Assembly (NCBI RefSeq): GCF_964355755.1 | Contig: NC_092674.1 | Span: 12,593,001-12,657,000, forward strand | Reading direction: 5' to 3' | DNA length: 64,000 nucleotides | Origin: Antedon mediterranea | Lineage: Eukaryota > Echinodermata > Crinoidea > Comatulida > Antedonidae | Shown: one piece after another, positions 34,258 to 47,052 of the stretch | Layout: every line of letters begins with the position of its first letter | Position numbering within the stretch: the first letter of the stretch is position 1 | The notes under the pieces: model-generated | The model's input: the letters and a program-made list of their open reading frames with translations, nothing else | What the model was told of the DNA's origin: nothing | Database searches by the model: none | Program-made: the position numbers and the translations under genes

Positions 34258-34410
34258 CGCGGCTTTAAAATGTATATTATGAATATAGATTGCTGAACCA
34301 CCACTCATTCGTCCAAGACGGGAATCATTTATTAAGTTGTCATTTTCAAGATCTATTATATTCGATTTATTGTCGTCAAACCATGTCTCTGACATTACAA
34401 TTACTGTAAA
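34258..34410 (-). pseudogene. LINE endonuclease (APE-type) fragment
   Basis: The minus-strand frame reads VIVMSETWFDDNKSN and, further on, RLGRMSGGSAIYI. These match the SETW and GGGVAIYI blocks of the endonuclease of CR1/Jockey LINEs. Only about 50 residues remain. A few residues of the same motif (AACACCGCGGCTTT side) also occur at about 36400-36430. Confidence 0.65.
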
Positions 34411-34504
34411 TGTATGACTTAATGACGTTATTATTACATAGTACAGTAGACTATGTATAAATATTATAATGTACCGCGATGGTAAGCCGACTCGCAATAA
34501 AATT

Positions 34505-36430
34505 AATAATATTACAAGTAATATTTATTATTAATTTATAACGATTAAACAAGTTATTACAAAGTGTGACATCAGAAAACCTTGATTAATCTTACTTTAC
34601 AATGTCAAGATTAACCTTGACGAGGCAGCGGTGTTCCGAACCATGTAAGGGGTACAACCGTGCAGTTCTCAACAATTTAGTCATCCTCGCAACAAAAAAA
34701 TGATCTGTAAAAACCCGCGATGTTGTTGCTTCATTTAGGTATGTTATTACTGGCACGCCCTTTAAATTGTAAAATTAAACACTCTTTTAATCACACTTAA
34801 TTATTTAGTAATATTATTATTAATTTTTGTAAAACTTACTTTGTCATAAAGATCCAATTTAGCACCTGCCTTGAGCAAAACAGTGCAAACATCTGTGTGG
34901 CCGTTTTTTGCAGCCACATATAAAGGTGACGCTCCATCCTGAAATATTACAAACATTATATTATAGTATTTTCTCTCTCTAAACAAAGTATTATAATATT
35001 GTTCTGGAATCAATACGATGTGATCATTTAAAAATGACGTTATAGATTTAAATTATGCTACATAGTTAAATTAAATAAAGAGTATTGACCCTTTTCTTTA
35101 AGATAATGTATTGTATTGTATACATATACATTTTTTGTCTTTCTTGTAGGCCTATAACATTTTTTTACAGTGTTTTATAAATTTATAAAACAAATAAGTG
35201 TTTTTTTCTTTTTTGGCCTGAAAAGTAAACACTTCATCCGATAGTTCTAACTAGTCTGAATGTAAACTGACAGTTACAGCTAAAAATATATCTAGGCTCC
35301 AAATTCTGTTCAGGTAACATGACACTTTGACTGCAAAATTCTTACAATGATTACGGAATCTATTACGAGAGGTGATGGACTTTTTCTTTGAACGTCAAAA
35401 TAGAGCATTGGATAGGTTGGGTCTTGCAAAATTGAATGTGTTTCCTCAATAAAGTCTCTTATAAAAATGAATCAAATTGAGATTTGCTTAATTATTGTAA
35501 GTGAAGCATAACTAAAAATACGTTCCAGCTAATTCTTACATAGTGAATAATGAGAATATTGTTAATGACAGATTTATAAAAAAAAGACTTAAGCCTATGG
35601 GAGGTTTAACTACAAAAGATTTAAGTCTACGGAAAAGTAAAGTCTATTTGACGGTAGTGATTTATTTGCAATCTCAACTTCAGATTGGGTACTGTACCGT
35701 ATTTCATGATTTAGGTGATTTTCCTATTTTTGTTTGTTACTTTGGGTGGAATATACTGTATGGTACTGCAAATAAGTCAATCTATAATAATAACCCACTA
35801 CTCTAATATTAACCCATGGGGGTTACTCTTAAAGTCACAAAAACATATGATACAGCTGTATTTTGAAAAAAAAGGAGATAATGCAGGTTGATCTTGGGAG
35901 TGGGGAAGGATTGAGTGTTTTTGAGTTCAAACAAATTTGTTTATTCGTACTGTTTTATTATTTTGCTATGAGTTGCTGACCAGAAAAGTTTGGGTGGGTT
36001 ACTATTTTCAGGTGCCTAATTTAAGATTAGTAATAGTAACCCACTACTCTAATAGTAACCTCCTTCCAATAGTAACTCACCCTAAAAAACAATCAAAGAA
36101 TAATAACTGAGGGTTACAATTAGAAGATTTACGGTATATAGAGTACTGCTAACCATAATAGTAGGTAACATTTGTTTTATTTGACACGACAAAACATGTG
36201 AACTCCCCAAAAAATTATATAATGTAGTATATTTTAAATGTTGACATGACATAATAAACATTGAAAGTTCTTTCTAACAGAGTTTTTATCTCGGTTACTC
36301 GGATGATGTACTTAATTTTTGTTTTATTTATATTTTTACATAAATTGTACATTGTTTTTCAATAAACAGTGCGGAGGATTCAGGTAATTTTTCTTTAAAT
36401 GGTAACACCGCGGCTTTAAAATGTATATTG
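34505..36430. repeat. Older 1.8-2 kb tandem duplication, right unit
   Basis: Partner of 32510-34295, carrying its own ankyrin exon. It has extra sequence at about 35590-36130, including repeats of a CCCACTACTCTAATAGTAAC-like motif. Confidence 0.8.
34840..34938 (-). CDS. Ankyrin-repeat exon 4 (99 bp, phase 0)
   Basis: Minus-strand ATTTCAG and GTAAGT flank 33 codons: DGASPLYVAAKNGHTDVCTV, then LLKAGAKLDLYDK. The exon frame is clean, while the surrounding intron-like sequence differs from its relatives by many indels. That contrast hints at constraint on the exon. Confidence 0.77.
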
Positions 36431-37260
36431 CTTATAACATATAAACCCTTAAACAATATTGGTTATAACCGTTAATAATTTTAGACAGCACTCAGGCAAA
36501 AGCTAAATCGCTTCTTCAAAAAGAAGTTGTTTTATAAGACGATACCACAGTACGGGTGTGAAGTGGAACTAATTCGCCTTAAAATACTAGTTTAAAAAAT
36601 ATCATAATTAATTAACCTTTTAAAAAGCTGATAATCAGAGATGTGCGCGCGTGCAATTTAACCATCTCAATGAATATTTATTTACTAAAGCTAAAATTAT
36701 GTTTTCTATTAGAGAAACTTTGTTGTTATGGGAACATACTAAGTGGTTGGTGTAACTTCAAACTAACGATATATTTAAACATTACATTAATTAGTCTCCT
36801 TTACATAGACCTTTGTCATAGGCGATGATTTGAAATTCAGATAGTTTTAGTATTGATATTATGTTACGGAGGTGTAGTAGTATGCTACATGCAATGTGGA
36901 TTGTTGAACATTTTAATTTATTGATGATAAAAGTATATTATTATTGTAACCGAATTTGTCATGATTTACGATGAATTTAAATCAGTTTTTGCATCATGTT
37001 ATAAGGTATAGTAGTATTATATTATTATTGTAACTGCATTGTTAAAGTTTTATAGAATACTGGTAAAATACTGGTAAGTAATGTCCCACACTCCACAACT
37101 AAATATGGCCATGCATTTAATACTGAACATTGGATAGATTTAAACTTAGATATGAAACTATTTTAACAATAATATTGTTTGTACATTATACGTATGATGT
37201 AGTGATTCTTTGTATGTCACTGAAATTAATGGTAAATGTACAATTTGTAAAGTGTCCCAT
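35010..37260. other. Non-coding region between ankyrin exon 4 and the solo LTR
   Basis: Holds the right part of the older tandem duplication, degenerate CCCACTACTCTAAT repeats at about 35785-36130, and AT-rich sequence. Short open frames (for example 35543-35806 and 36643-36828) show no recognisable motif and were not accepted as genes. Confidence 0.6.
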
Positions 37261-38644
37261 TGTCACAAGTGATTTAATTTTTGTTTCATTGTACCGTATG
37301 AGGGGGTCATTCATGCGTAGCGGCCTCTTATTGGATGATGGGTTGGTATATAAAGTGTGTGCGGGAACGGCGCGAGGTTGAAAACCAGGAGTTGGGAGTA
37401 AGCTGAGTGTTGCATTTCTTGATTGGCTGTGGCAAACAACTATTGTTGCATTGATAAGTTGCTAAGCGGAGAAAATAAAGAAAACCACAAAGTAAGAGAT
37501 ATAGATATTTGATGCACACTTCAGCGATATTGTAGTCGTGTAATAAATAACTCCTTAATTTCTAACCTGAGGTCTCTGTTTACGACTGTTAATTGAGTGG
37601 TAGGCTACATTGAAGAAAGGATTGACTAATTGAATTTATAACTAAAGGACTCTGGCAACCAGAACACTTGTGAATACGGAATAGTAACGATATTAGAATT
37701 GAACGAGACGGAAAGGAAAAACTTACTAGGCCTACTAGTACGACACGCCATTGAATTGGAGAAAGACGTTAAAGAAAAGAAGGATGGTTACAGAAATAAT
37801 GCGTGGAATGTTAAACACAACGGCTACTGGTGTGTGAAATAGCCACCTGATTGGAACTTACATGGCATTATCAACGTGTAAACTTATTGTAATTATATAT
37901 ATGGAATAGATAGATGAATTATGAAATAACAAATATTATATGTGTGGAAGAGAATAGAATAATGTACGAATTTAAGAAATAGCGTGAAACAAAGTTTTGT
38001 TATTATAAATATGGAATAGATACTGAATTATGAAATAACGAGTATTATATAATTATGTGAAAAAGAAACGAACATAAGACAAATTGATAAAATTAGTGGC
38101 TAAAATATATTAGAAGATGAATGATTTATAATCGAAGTATATAAGACGAGATAGAGAAAGTGTTGTATTAATTGGATCATAGAGAATGGGGATAGTATTT
38201 AAGAGGGTAATTCGAGATTTATATGATGAAATTAATTGAATAATATTGTAAAGTGTAACGATGATGCAAGTATACGTATAGGGGAATTAGGGTAGAGTGT
38301 ATTTGGAATAGAAGTAATTATTTATTTATTATTGTATTCATTTATTTGTTTATTGTATTTAATTGGGTTTTGAGTATTAGGAAAGAGGTAAAGGCCATCT
38401 CTAGAGATAATTGAGGGAGTAAAGGGAACTTGTAAGATATTTATTTATGTGTTTATTGTTAACGGGTATTTATTTATTAGATGTTATTGAATGGTTAAGT
38501 GTGAAACTTCATATGAATCCTCGTTTGAGCCTGAGGTATAAATGTTTAAAAGAAAAGGAAAAAAAAAATTAAAATAACGATAGAAGCTCTTGAAGTAATT
38601 TGTAATTGTTTTCTGTATAACTAAATTGGCAAGGTTTCGTGACA
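37261..38644 (+). mobile_element. Solo LTR of the Gmr1-like element
   Basis: A complete 1384-base LTR from TGTCACAAG to TTTCGTGACA, flanked by the 5-bp duplication CCCAT (37256-37260 and 38645-38649). It contains TATATAAAG at about 37347-37355 and AATAAA signals. No internal element sequence remains, so it arose by LTR-LTR recombination. The 3' flank is the same as that of the near-full-length element, so both occupy the same ancestral insertion site in duplicated DNA. Confidence 0.95.
37330..37355 (+). promoter_or_regulatory. Predicted promoter in the solo LTR
   Basis: Same inverted CCAAT (ATTGG) and TATATAAAG arrangement as in the 3' LTR. Being plus-strand, it points against the minus-strand ankyrin exons. 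Confidence 0.5.
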
Positions 38645-39202
38645 CCCATATCGTATCTTTATGTGTTATCAGTATGCTGTTATTTACGTACCTATAGAGC
38701 AACACCTTCCCCGCGATTATGTGTACATTTAATGAAGAAAGAACAATACTTAAAACTGTTACGTAAAAAAGGCGATCTCGAGCGGCGTTTATTGTATGTA
38801 ATATTTTAGATTAGTTAATATTATCAACATGCACAAGTACCTTAAATTGAATTCTACAATGTAAAGGATTCCAATGAAAAAAAAATGGTCCTGCTCTAAA
38901 ACGTAGTGACAACTCAAATACAAGTTATTTTGTAAGATCTTGCTTGAAGGTATCCATTGCTTTAAAAGACAACGAAAGTCAATATTAACCTTGACAAGGC
39001 ACCGGTGTTCCGAACCATAATTATGTGAGAAGTACGACCGCCGTGCAGTTATCGACAGTACAGTCATCCTCGCTACAAATTACAGTGTCTATAATATGAC
39101 CCGCATTGTGGTTGGTTTATTTACCTATATTATTACCGGCACGCCCATTAAATCACACTGAATTATATAGCACCAGTTATTAATAATATTTGTAACACTT
39201 AC

Positions 39203-39301
39203 ATTGTTTGGAAGATCCACTTTAGCACCTGCCTTGAGCAAAATAGTGCAAACGTCTGTGTGGCCCTCTTGTGCAGCCACATTTAAAGGTGACCATCCAT
39301 T
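39203..39301 (-). CDS. Ankyrin-repeat exon 1, segmental copy
   Basis: Same 33 codons and splice sites as 6663-6761; no difference was seen inside the exon, although the flanks differ by several indels. Confidence 0.75.
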
Positions 39302-39324
39302 CTGAAATAATAACAAACATGTTA

Positions 39325-39352
39325 TTGTAGTAGTAGTAGTAGTAGTAGTATA
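39325..39352. repeat. (TAG)n microsatellite
   Basis: Paralogue of 6786-6814. Confidence 0.88.
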
Positions 39353-40743
39353 GTCTTCTACAAAAAGCTAATTAATATTGTATTGAAATTGTTTCGATGT
39401 TAAAAGCCAGGTGAGGGCAAACAAATTCTATTGATCTTGCATTCCCCTATGTTTCATAATGTTTGTGATGTTATGTGTGTTACACGAGCTTGTTAAAAAT
39501 AGGCACTTTATTATCAGTGGTGGATAGTTCAAATTACAATAAAATCTCTATTCATTTGTACACAAATGTTGTAAATAGAGAGACAATTTAAAAAAATCTA
39601 AAAATAAACAGTGTGGTAAAAATGTTATCAGAGGACTAAATATAGATAATACTTCATAGTTTTATTTTCATGCTATAGTAAAATTATCCACCGTATATCC
39701 ACCATCTTTTTTCACCTTCTATAGAGTCACCAGACATGTAATTAAACTAGGTTAAACTACTTAACTACTGAAAAAAGTCTTCCTGGTTTTTATAACAGAA
39801 TGTTACCAAATTTTGTATTTGACCATTTTAAGGGAAATCCATGTGTTTTCGTCTTGATGTCTATTACTATATATTATTTGATTTATGTACAATTAACAAG
39901 ATATTATATTTAAAATTCATGCCTGTATCTAAGCTTTAACTTAAATAAAGATTATTAACCTTTGATGTTTTCTTAAAGATAATGTATTGTATATGCATGC
40001 ATTTGTTTTGCTTGTATACTATTTTGTTATATAGTACGGTACTTTTGTACGTAGCATTTATATACTGCAAATTTGGTAAGATTTTGTGGTCCTTAATATG
40101 AAAGATGGCACTAGTTCTGCTGTCAGTTATTTTGCTACAATTATCAAAGAACCTATAGATACAGTGCACTGATTGGGTAATAGAATAATGTAGTTTGATG
40201 ACTACGGTTAGTGTAATTTTGCGACAGTTGAAAACTTCAACATTTAAGTTTTTTTGTTGGAGACATTGATATAGGCCTACCCACTGTCATATCTTACTTC
40301 TTACTTGAATCTTTGGGCTTTTAAACGCCCTCCATTTCTTCTGTATTTAACTAGAATTGGTACTCATAAATTTCAGGGCATAAATAATCATATGGCAATA
40401 CAATTACGTGCGTAGCGCATGTAACGCATGCGTACGCGCGCTTAAAATTGTCAAAATTTATTTTCGATGAAATAAGAGTACATTTCAGGCAATTTTAAGC
40501 GTTTACAAAATTGCCATGAGTGCGCATATTTTTGCGCGCGCACTGCGCGTTAAATGTTATTGCGTACTCTTTTTGCCCGATTTCTGTTTTCTTGACTTAC
40601 TTTTCAACTCGAAATTACGTTATACGAGCACGTCGAAAGTGACAGGCTACGCACGTGTAAATTAAAAAAATATAAATGTTTTTAAACATTTCAACATTTT
40701 TAAACATGTTCAGTAATTTCGGTCAGTATAGTTCACTATGTTG

Positions 40744-40807
40744 GTCGGTCTGTCTGTCTGTCGGTCTGTCGGTCTATCTGTCGGTCTATCGGTCTGTCTG
40801 TCGGTCC
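40744..40807. repeat. GTCGGTCT-type microsatellite
   Basis: Paralogue of 8225-8288. Confidence 0.88.
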
Positions 40808-41009
40808 GGTATCACTATGCATTGTAGCACGCGACTTAATGGCTGTTGGCCTTGTTCTTTTTAAGATGTTCAATTCTAATATAATTAATACTGACAATTT
40901 ATTTAATATTCCTGTGATATTTCTGTGATTAGTTCTTTAGTTCTTTTAAATATGTCTACTATAGTCTTTCTTCAGGTTGATGTACTTATATTTCCATCCT
41001 TACCTTCTT

Positions 41010-42770
41010 ATATAAGCAATTATTATTAATTATTATCACTAGATAGTACGCGAGCGAAGCGAGCATACCTTCTAGGTCGTGTCCACAGATAGTTCTCAAA
41101 TACACAGTAATTCCAGCGTAAAAAACTGGCGATTTTAAATGTACTTACCGAAGGACTATAAATACATTGTCGTTTTCCGAAACGAATAAATAGACACGAT
41201 GATTAATGTAGTCAACTAAAATTAACACCCATGGAATTAGGCCTACTTCAGAAGGAGAAACTTGTCTTAAAAATGAGTCCAATTTTTTTATTTTAACTCA
41301 TTTAAACAAACCCAATTTGTGTTTTGTATATACATTAGAGTTGAGGGATGGGGAAGAGGATGGGAAGATCAATTTTTAAACAAATTCTTTATCCACTCAG
41401 TAACGAAATATCGTTTTAAATGTTTTATAGGCCTATCAATAATATACCACTAAACAAAGTAAAACATTTACGATTTAATACTTTTTTAAAACTGTCCCTT
41501 TTATAGTCGATTGAAATAGTAAAGTACATGTAACGATACACCACTACGACGTTTATATTTTTATAATTATTAATTAATACAAACGTTGAGAAGCAACTCT
41601 CAGTAATACAGTTTTTATTTGTGTATTATGTGTTTATATATCCAGCAGTAGAGCCTACCCACAGTCACAGTAATAAATGTTCTTTGTATATGTGTTTATA
41701 TATCTAACAGTAACCACATTCACAGTAAGAAAATATTTGTAACAGAAATCAAGACGAAAAAACATGAATTTCCCTTAATATGGTCGAATACAAAATATGG
41801 CAAAATTCTGCCATAAAAACCAGGAAGACTTTTTTTCAGTAGTTAGGTCTTGATATATTCGTAACGTACGCATATTCAAATGAACCAAATTCACTAGAAT
41901 TTAGTAAGGAAGCAAGTTTTAGATTCGTCTTAAAAATATCATATCATCGCATCCCATCCTATTACTATTGAAACCGAATTGAAACATTTTAACAAGCTTT
42001 TTATGATGGTCACACACATCGTCAGATCTATGTATAGTAATGAGAAATATACAAACAATGATGTTGTTGTGATATCGGGGTGGGTGTTTGGGGAAGGCAT
42101 TTGTTGGTAACATTAATTTCATAATAAAATAAATTCACCTAGATATGAACAAGTACAATACTGTATTTTGTATTATCAATAAGTGATAACAGTAAACAAT
42201 TGTATGAAAATAATTGTTAAATAGATATAACAGTTAATCAATTATTCAACATAATATAATTATATTTGTGTTATAATAATACAGAATTGTGTGTATAAAT
42301 ATATATGGGTGGCGTGGCGTTTATTAGAGGGTGGAGGTTGAATATACCAAAGATGTTTTATGGGGGAGAGGGCGTTCGTATCTCGGGTCTCAACGGCGAT
42401 AAATGCAGATAGCGCGCAACCTGTTCAAATCTAACATCAACTCAACAACTCGGCTACCATTCGGCTATATCGAGATTTTACCTGATTTAAAATACATCTA
42501 TGATTACAGCTATAATCAGTTCTCCCGATGTAGGCATATACCCCGTTTATGATATTTAAAATTGTATATACTGATTTTAAAATTTACCCGCAATATAATT
42601 CGATGATGTTTTAATATAATTGATTTGTTGATCGTTTTTTTGCACAAACAAAAATGTGATGTGCCCATATATGGACATGATGATGTCATATAATTACCAA
42701 ATTACCAAATTTTGGGCACACTAATGTTATAGTGTAGACAGCTTGGAATGTTACGCGTGGCCGTAAACAA
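41010..42770. repeat. Segmental duplication, paralogue of 11063-12810
   Basis: Starts with the last 30 bases of the CR1/L2-like LINE end, includes the 37-bp palindrome and repeat family A (41940-42500), and stops after GTGGCCGTAAA, where it joins a second copy of 7844 onward. No gene seen. Confidence 0.88.
41039..41075. mobile_element. 37-bp CTAG-bounded palindrome, copy a paralogue
   Basis: Same as 11092-11128. Confidence 0.55.
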
Positions 42771-44238
42771 AACTCATAAATTTCAGGGCATAAATCATCA
42801 TATGGCAATACAATTACGTGCGTAGCGCATGTAACGCATGCGTACGCGCGCCTAAAATTTTCAAAATTTATTTTCGATGAAATAAGAGTACATTTCAGGC
42901 AATTTTAAGCGTTTACAAAATTGCCATGAGTGCGCATATTTTTGCGCGCGCACTGCGCGTTAAATGTTATTGCGTACTCTTTTTGCCCGATTTCTGTTTT
43001 CTTGACTTACTTTTCAACTCGAAATTACGTTATACGAGCACGTCGAAAGTGACAGGCTACGCACGTGTAAATTAAAAAAATATAAATGTTTTTAAACATT
43101 TCAACATTTTTAAACATGTTCAGTAATTTCGGTCAGTATAGTTCACTATGTTGGTCGGTCTGTCTGTCTGTCGGTCTGTCGGTCTATCTATCGGTCTATC
43201 GGTCTGTCTGTCGGTCCGGTATCACTATGCATTGTAGCACGCGACTTAATGGCTGTTGGCCTTGTTCTTATTAAGATGTTCAATTCTAATATAATTAATA
43301 CTGACAATTTATTTAATATTCCTGTGATATTTCTGTGATTAGTTCTTTAGTTCTTTTAAATATGTCTACTATAATCTTTCTTCAGGTTGATGTACTTATA
43401 TTTCCATCCTTACCTTCTATCACGTAAAGTATTAAGAGTACACGCCGGTTCATGTGCGCCATATTATTGCTCATATATTCTTTACTAAAATAATTTTGCA
43501 AGCACGTTAATGTATTGATTCAACATTACTTTGTTTATCAATATTGGGTTGTATATTCATATGAAGTAATAATATTAACAAGGTCAACACTCGGGAAACC
43601 AAATTTTCTGGAAAAAAGCAATGGATTTGATACTGCATGACATTTTTTTCTGTTATTAACCATAATAGGAAGTAAAAATAAAATGTCAACTATTGCTATA
43701 TTTTGGGGTTAAAGGTCACGTCACCAAATACAGGCCAAAAATATCAAAAAATCATATTTTTTAAATAAAACCATTAATACAATTAACTAGAGAATGTAGA
43801 GGCCCGTTGTGTTAAGAAAGCCGAAAAATATCGTGCATAGCCATAATACGTGATTTTGGCCCTCTATCGGCAGAACCTCCCGTAATCGGCCACTTTTCAA
43901 TTTCATAAAATAAGGCAATTAATAGGAGTTGATACCTTAGTGGTTATAACAGCCCAGGTCTATAGTCTACTTTAGTTAAGTATGGTCAACAACATGAATT
44001 CCAGAAAAGTGAGTGCTAAATTAAACTAAATTTGAACTTATCAAGCCCACATTTTTTTCGCAAATACTGTAGGAGCAAATCCAAGCCTAAGCAACTGAAG
44101 AAAAGATATTTAGGCCTAGCCTAGATGTCATAAGTAAGCCCATTAATTACAATTTATCACGGTTGGTTTCTTCGGAAAATAGAGAACTCTACGAACGCCT
44201 CTTGCCTTAGGCTTGTCCTTTAATATTCGTAATCCCCA
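42771..44238. repeat. Second duplicate of 7844-9314; no gene seen
   Basis: Runs from CTCATAAATTTCAGGGCATA to CCCCAACG. Together with 40366-41009 it means that the CpG-rich stretch and the GTCT microsatellite are present three times in the window. Confidence 0.88.
43144..43216. repeat. GTCGGTCT-type microsatellite
   Basis: Third copy; one GTCT unit has become ATCT. Confidence 0.87.
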
Positions 44239-44401
44239 ACGTGTTACTCGTAGCTCTTCTTCTGTTGGTACTCATTTTTATATTCGTCGCTGCAGAACTG
44301 TATCTTCTTTTCAATCATATATCCCACGTGTTACCAGAATTTGGAATAACTTACCCAGTGAAATCCGCAACTTAAATATTTCTGTTAGTTCTTTTTTTTT
44401 G
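44235..44401 (+). pseudogene. LINE RT C-terminal fragment
   Basis: An open frame reads RVTRSSSSVGTHFYI, then RRCRTVSSFQSYIPRVTRIW and NNLPSEIRN. This is the conserved C-terminal tail of CR1/Jockey-type LINE proteins (a run of R/T/S, a C-R-T--F--S--PR--R-WN-LP pattern). Only about 55 residues remain. It may start further left, inside the duplicated segment. Confidence 0.65.
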
Positions 44402-44690
44402 CAAGCACGTTAAATGTATTGATTCAACATTACTTTGTTTATCAATATTGGGGTTGTATATTCATATGAAGTAATAATATTAACAAGGTCAACACTCGGG
44501 AAACCAAATTTTCTGGAAAAAAGCAATGGATTTGATACTGCATGACATTTTTTTCTGTTATTAACCATAATAGAAAGTAAAAATAAAATGTCAACTATTG
44601 CTATATTTTGGGGATAAAGGTCACCAAATACAGGCCAAAATACAAAAAAAAATCATATTTTTAAAATAAAAGCATTATAATGGTTTAGAT
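44400..44690. repeat. Local repeat of 43496-43780
   Basis: From GCAAGCACGTTAA the sequence repeats 43499 onward for about 290 bases with minor changes, directly after the LINE fragment. No gene seen; 44690-45110 beyond it is AT-rich and unassigned. Confidence 0.85.
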
Positions 44691-45109
44691 TCACGGTGAT
44701 TCTAGAAACAGCAGCGAATTTATCAAAAATGTTGTTTTTGCTCTTTTAAATTTAAATTTCATGGTTTCTCCCAGTTTCCATGGTTACAAGACACTATTAA
44801 AATTTACCAAACATAACATTATTAGTGGATTTATATTTAATATGTCTTCTTTCTAAACAATATTAAAAAGTTTGGATTGCCAAATTTACCATTTTTGGAC
44901 TTTTAGCACACTTTGAATAGATTCTGTGCCATAGGCCAAGAGCTATTCCTTTATTATTCTATTTTTAATTTTTTTTTAAATCGGTAATCGTGACCCTTTA
45001 TAAGTTGTTGTATATGATGTGCCAGCGTGCTAGCTACGTTTTAGACATTGGAATAGTAAACAACTAATAGTAAAAAGAACTTGAAACGAATTGTAAACGT
45101 CTGTCCAGC

Positions 45110-46350
45110 ATTAGAGATAATGTTAAAATTCTCTTCTTGAAAGAGGTAATAGGTGCATGGAGTAATTTTATTTCTATTCATTATCCAAAGTCTGTTGACG
45201 AGCTATTACGAATGCAAATTTGGAATAATGAAGTAATAAGAATAGGCAACGAATGTATAAGATATGGAAATTGGGAAAAAGCAGGTATTCTGTTTGTTAA
45301 TGATTTGTTTAACAGCAATGGGCAATTTATGAATAAAAAAGAAGTCGAAGATACCTATGGAATTAAGATAAATTATATAAAATTAATAGAATTAAGAAGG
45401 CTTCTGATGGAAAAGTTTAACAATTTAATGATATGTGAAATAAAAAAAAACAGTTTTGCCAGATATTTCATTTCATATAAAAAGTACTCTTTCAACAAAG
45501 AAAGGGATATCGTATTTTTTATGATGTTTTAAATAACTCAATGTTTAAATCATGGAAATCACAAAAGAAATAGGCAGAGAATAAATTTGTATTCAATAAC
45601 GAACAATTGAAAACTAATCTACCTAGCTCCATAATATACGTGTACAATGAATATTGTTTTAATATATTTTCAATATAAAATTCTAAACAGAATAATTGCA
45701 ACAAATTATTTAAAATGAATATAAAAGAAACTTCAATGTGCTCATTTAGAGATGGTAAAATCGAAACCAATTAGCATTTGTTCTGTAATTGTCCAATAGT
45801 AAAAAGGATATGGAACCTTCTCCAGGAAACAATTTCAGAAAAAACTGGAGTGCAATTTATTTTTAGTAAAGAGAGCATAATTTTTGGATACCAAGATGCG
45901 CATCAGTTTTTTAATTTAAAAGCCATTAATGCAATTATTCTAATTGTAAAATCATTTATTTATAAATGTAAACTAGTTAAACGTAAGCCAAATATCAAAA
46001 TGGTTATGAACAACCGATTCAGTGTTTGTATTTACTCTATATAGCGCCCTCTATAATACTCTATAATAATATGTATGTTAAAAGTACAGCATTTATGCAG
46101 ACAGCATACGTTTGCTGATAGTCATACAGATACATACCTATTGACAGTAGCAGAATCGGGTGTTATGAAACGGAAAAATGTATTTATCATCAGAATTTCC
46201 AGGTCAGTATTTTAAATAGAAAATGGATAAAATTAGAAGCATTTATAAATCAGATGGATATCTTTGTTGTTTTTGTTTGATTTTTATTTTTTATTTGATT
46301 ATGTTTTTCCTTTGTAATGTATTATATGATGAAAAAAATAAATCAATAAC
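45110..46350 (+). pseudogene. Tx1/L1-clade LINE, C-terminal ORF2 remnant and 3' end
   Basis: 45137-45532 reads EVIGAWSNFI, then MQIWNNEVIRIGNECIRYGN, WEKAGILFVNDLF and GQFMNKKEVEDTYGI. This is the IWNN-I-I---P--Y--W---GI--V-DL pattern of the L1/Tx1 C-terminal domain. After a broken stretch, 45722-46044 holds MCSFRDG, a stop, then HLFCNCPIVKRIWNLL, the terminal cysteine-histidine motif. The end near 46350 is A-rich. It is dead by stops and frameshifts. Confidence 0.75.
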
Positions 46351-46359
46351 AAAATAAAA

Positions 46360-46820
46360 AAATAGTAAACAACCAAATAAAAGTGACATTGGGCAGACTT
46401 GTAAATGGTAGTTGCGAATGAATTGCCGTTTCTTACAAAGGGAGCATACCGCCTCTCGAAACTACGTATTTTGGTACCTGTATGTGTATAGCATGGCCTC
46501 CGGTTGTCGACGCGTGAGCTGGGCCAACTTCTAAATATATTTACTCTATAAATATTTCTTACAGAGGGACACCGCCAGATTAAGTGCGTCCTATCACTAG
46601 TAAGTAACTTGATTCAGATTTCTACAGGACGGATATTGACGCGTAAACCACAATGAAAATTAGTTTTGTCAATTAGTTGACGTTTTACTGTAATATTAAA
46701 TATATTTGTTACTAGAAATTAGTTTGATAAAATATATTCTACAAAATTAGTAGGCCTAATCGTTTTCCCATAATAAATTAAGGGGGTGGTGGGGGGTGAC
46801 ACGTGTTTGTTTATGAGTGA
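46360..46820. other. Unassigned non-coding sequence
   Basis: No ORF, repeat partner or motif was recognised. Confidence 0.5.
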
Positions 46821-47052
46821 GAATCAATAAGGCATTTAATTAAAATGCAGACCGTCTTAAATTACATTGACATGTTCCGATAAATATATTCTCATCATCA
46901 GAACTGTAATCAAAGCCTAGAGTACTTGTATACGTACAAAGTTGCGTTTAAATGAGTCAATAATTAGTATGAGAATAGATTTATCGAAACATGTCACGTA
47001 ATTTTAAGACGGTCCACATTTTCATTAAATGCCTTATGATATTATTGATTAT
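46821..47052. mobile_element. Foldback or MITE-like element with 75-85-bp inverted arms
   Basis: The left arm (46821-46895: AATCAATAAGGCATTTAAT ... CATGTTCCGATAAAT) is the imperfect inverse of the right arm (46968-47052: ATTTATCGAAACATGTCAC ... AAATGCCTTAT, then ATTGATT). Both share the core GACCGTCTTAAA. About 72 bases separate the arms. No target duplication was identified with certainty. Confidence 0.7.

Larger units (their letters stand above)
32510..34295. repeat. Older 1.8-2 kb tandem duplication, left unit (pairs with 34505-36430)
   Basis: The two units share, in order, AAGTTATTACAAAGTGTGAC, the GAGGCAGCGGTGTTCCGAAC block, an ankyrin exon, AATCTATTACGAGAGGTGAT with TTGGATAGGTTGGGTC, CATTGAAAGTTCTTTCTAAC, and AACACCGCGGCTTTAAAATG. 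Divergence is clearly greater than between the 10.3-kb copies, so this event is older. Confidence 0.8.
38645..41009. repeat. Segmental duplication, paralogue of 6111-8489
   Basis: Near-identical, with small differences, for example a GGCCTA insertion at 40274 and a shorter TAG array. At about 41008 it jumps to sequence matching 11063, so the 2.57-kb block 8490-11062 is missing here. Confidence 0.9.

Noticed and set aside
33415-37260. Further ankyrin exons between exon 4 and the solo LTR
   Set aside because: Looked for the GCAGCCACA and AAATAGTGCAAAC landmarks on the plus strand; none beyond 34840-34938.
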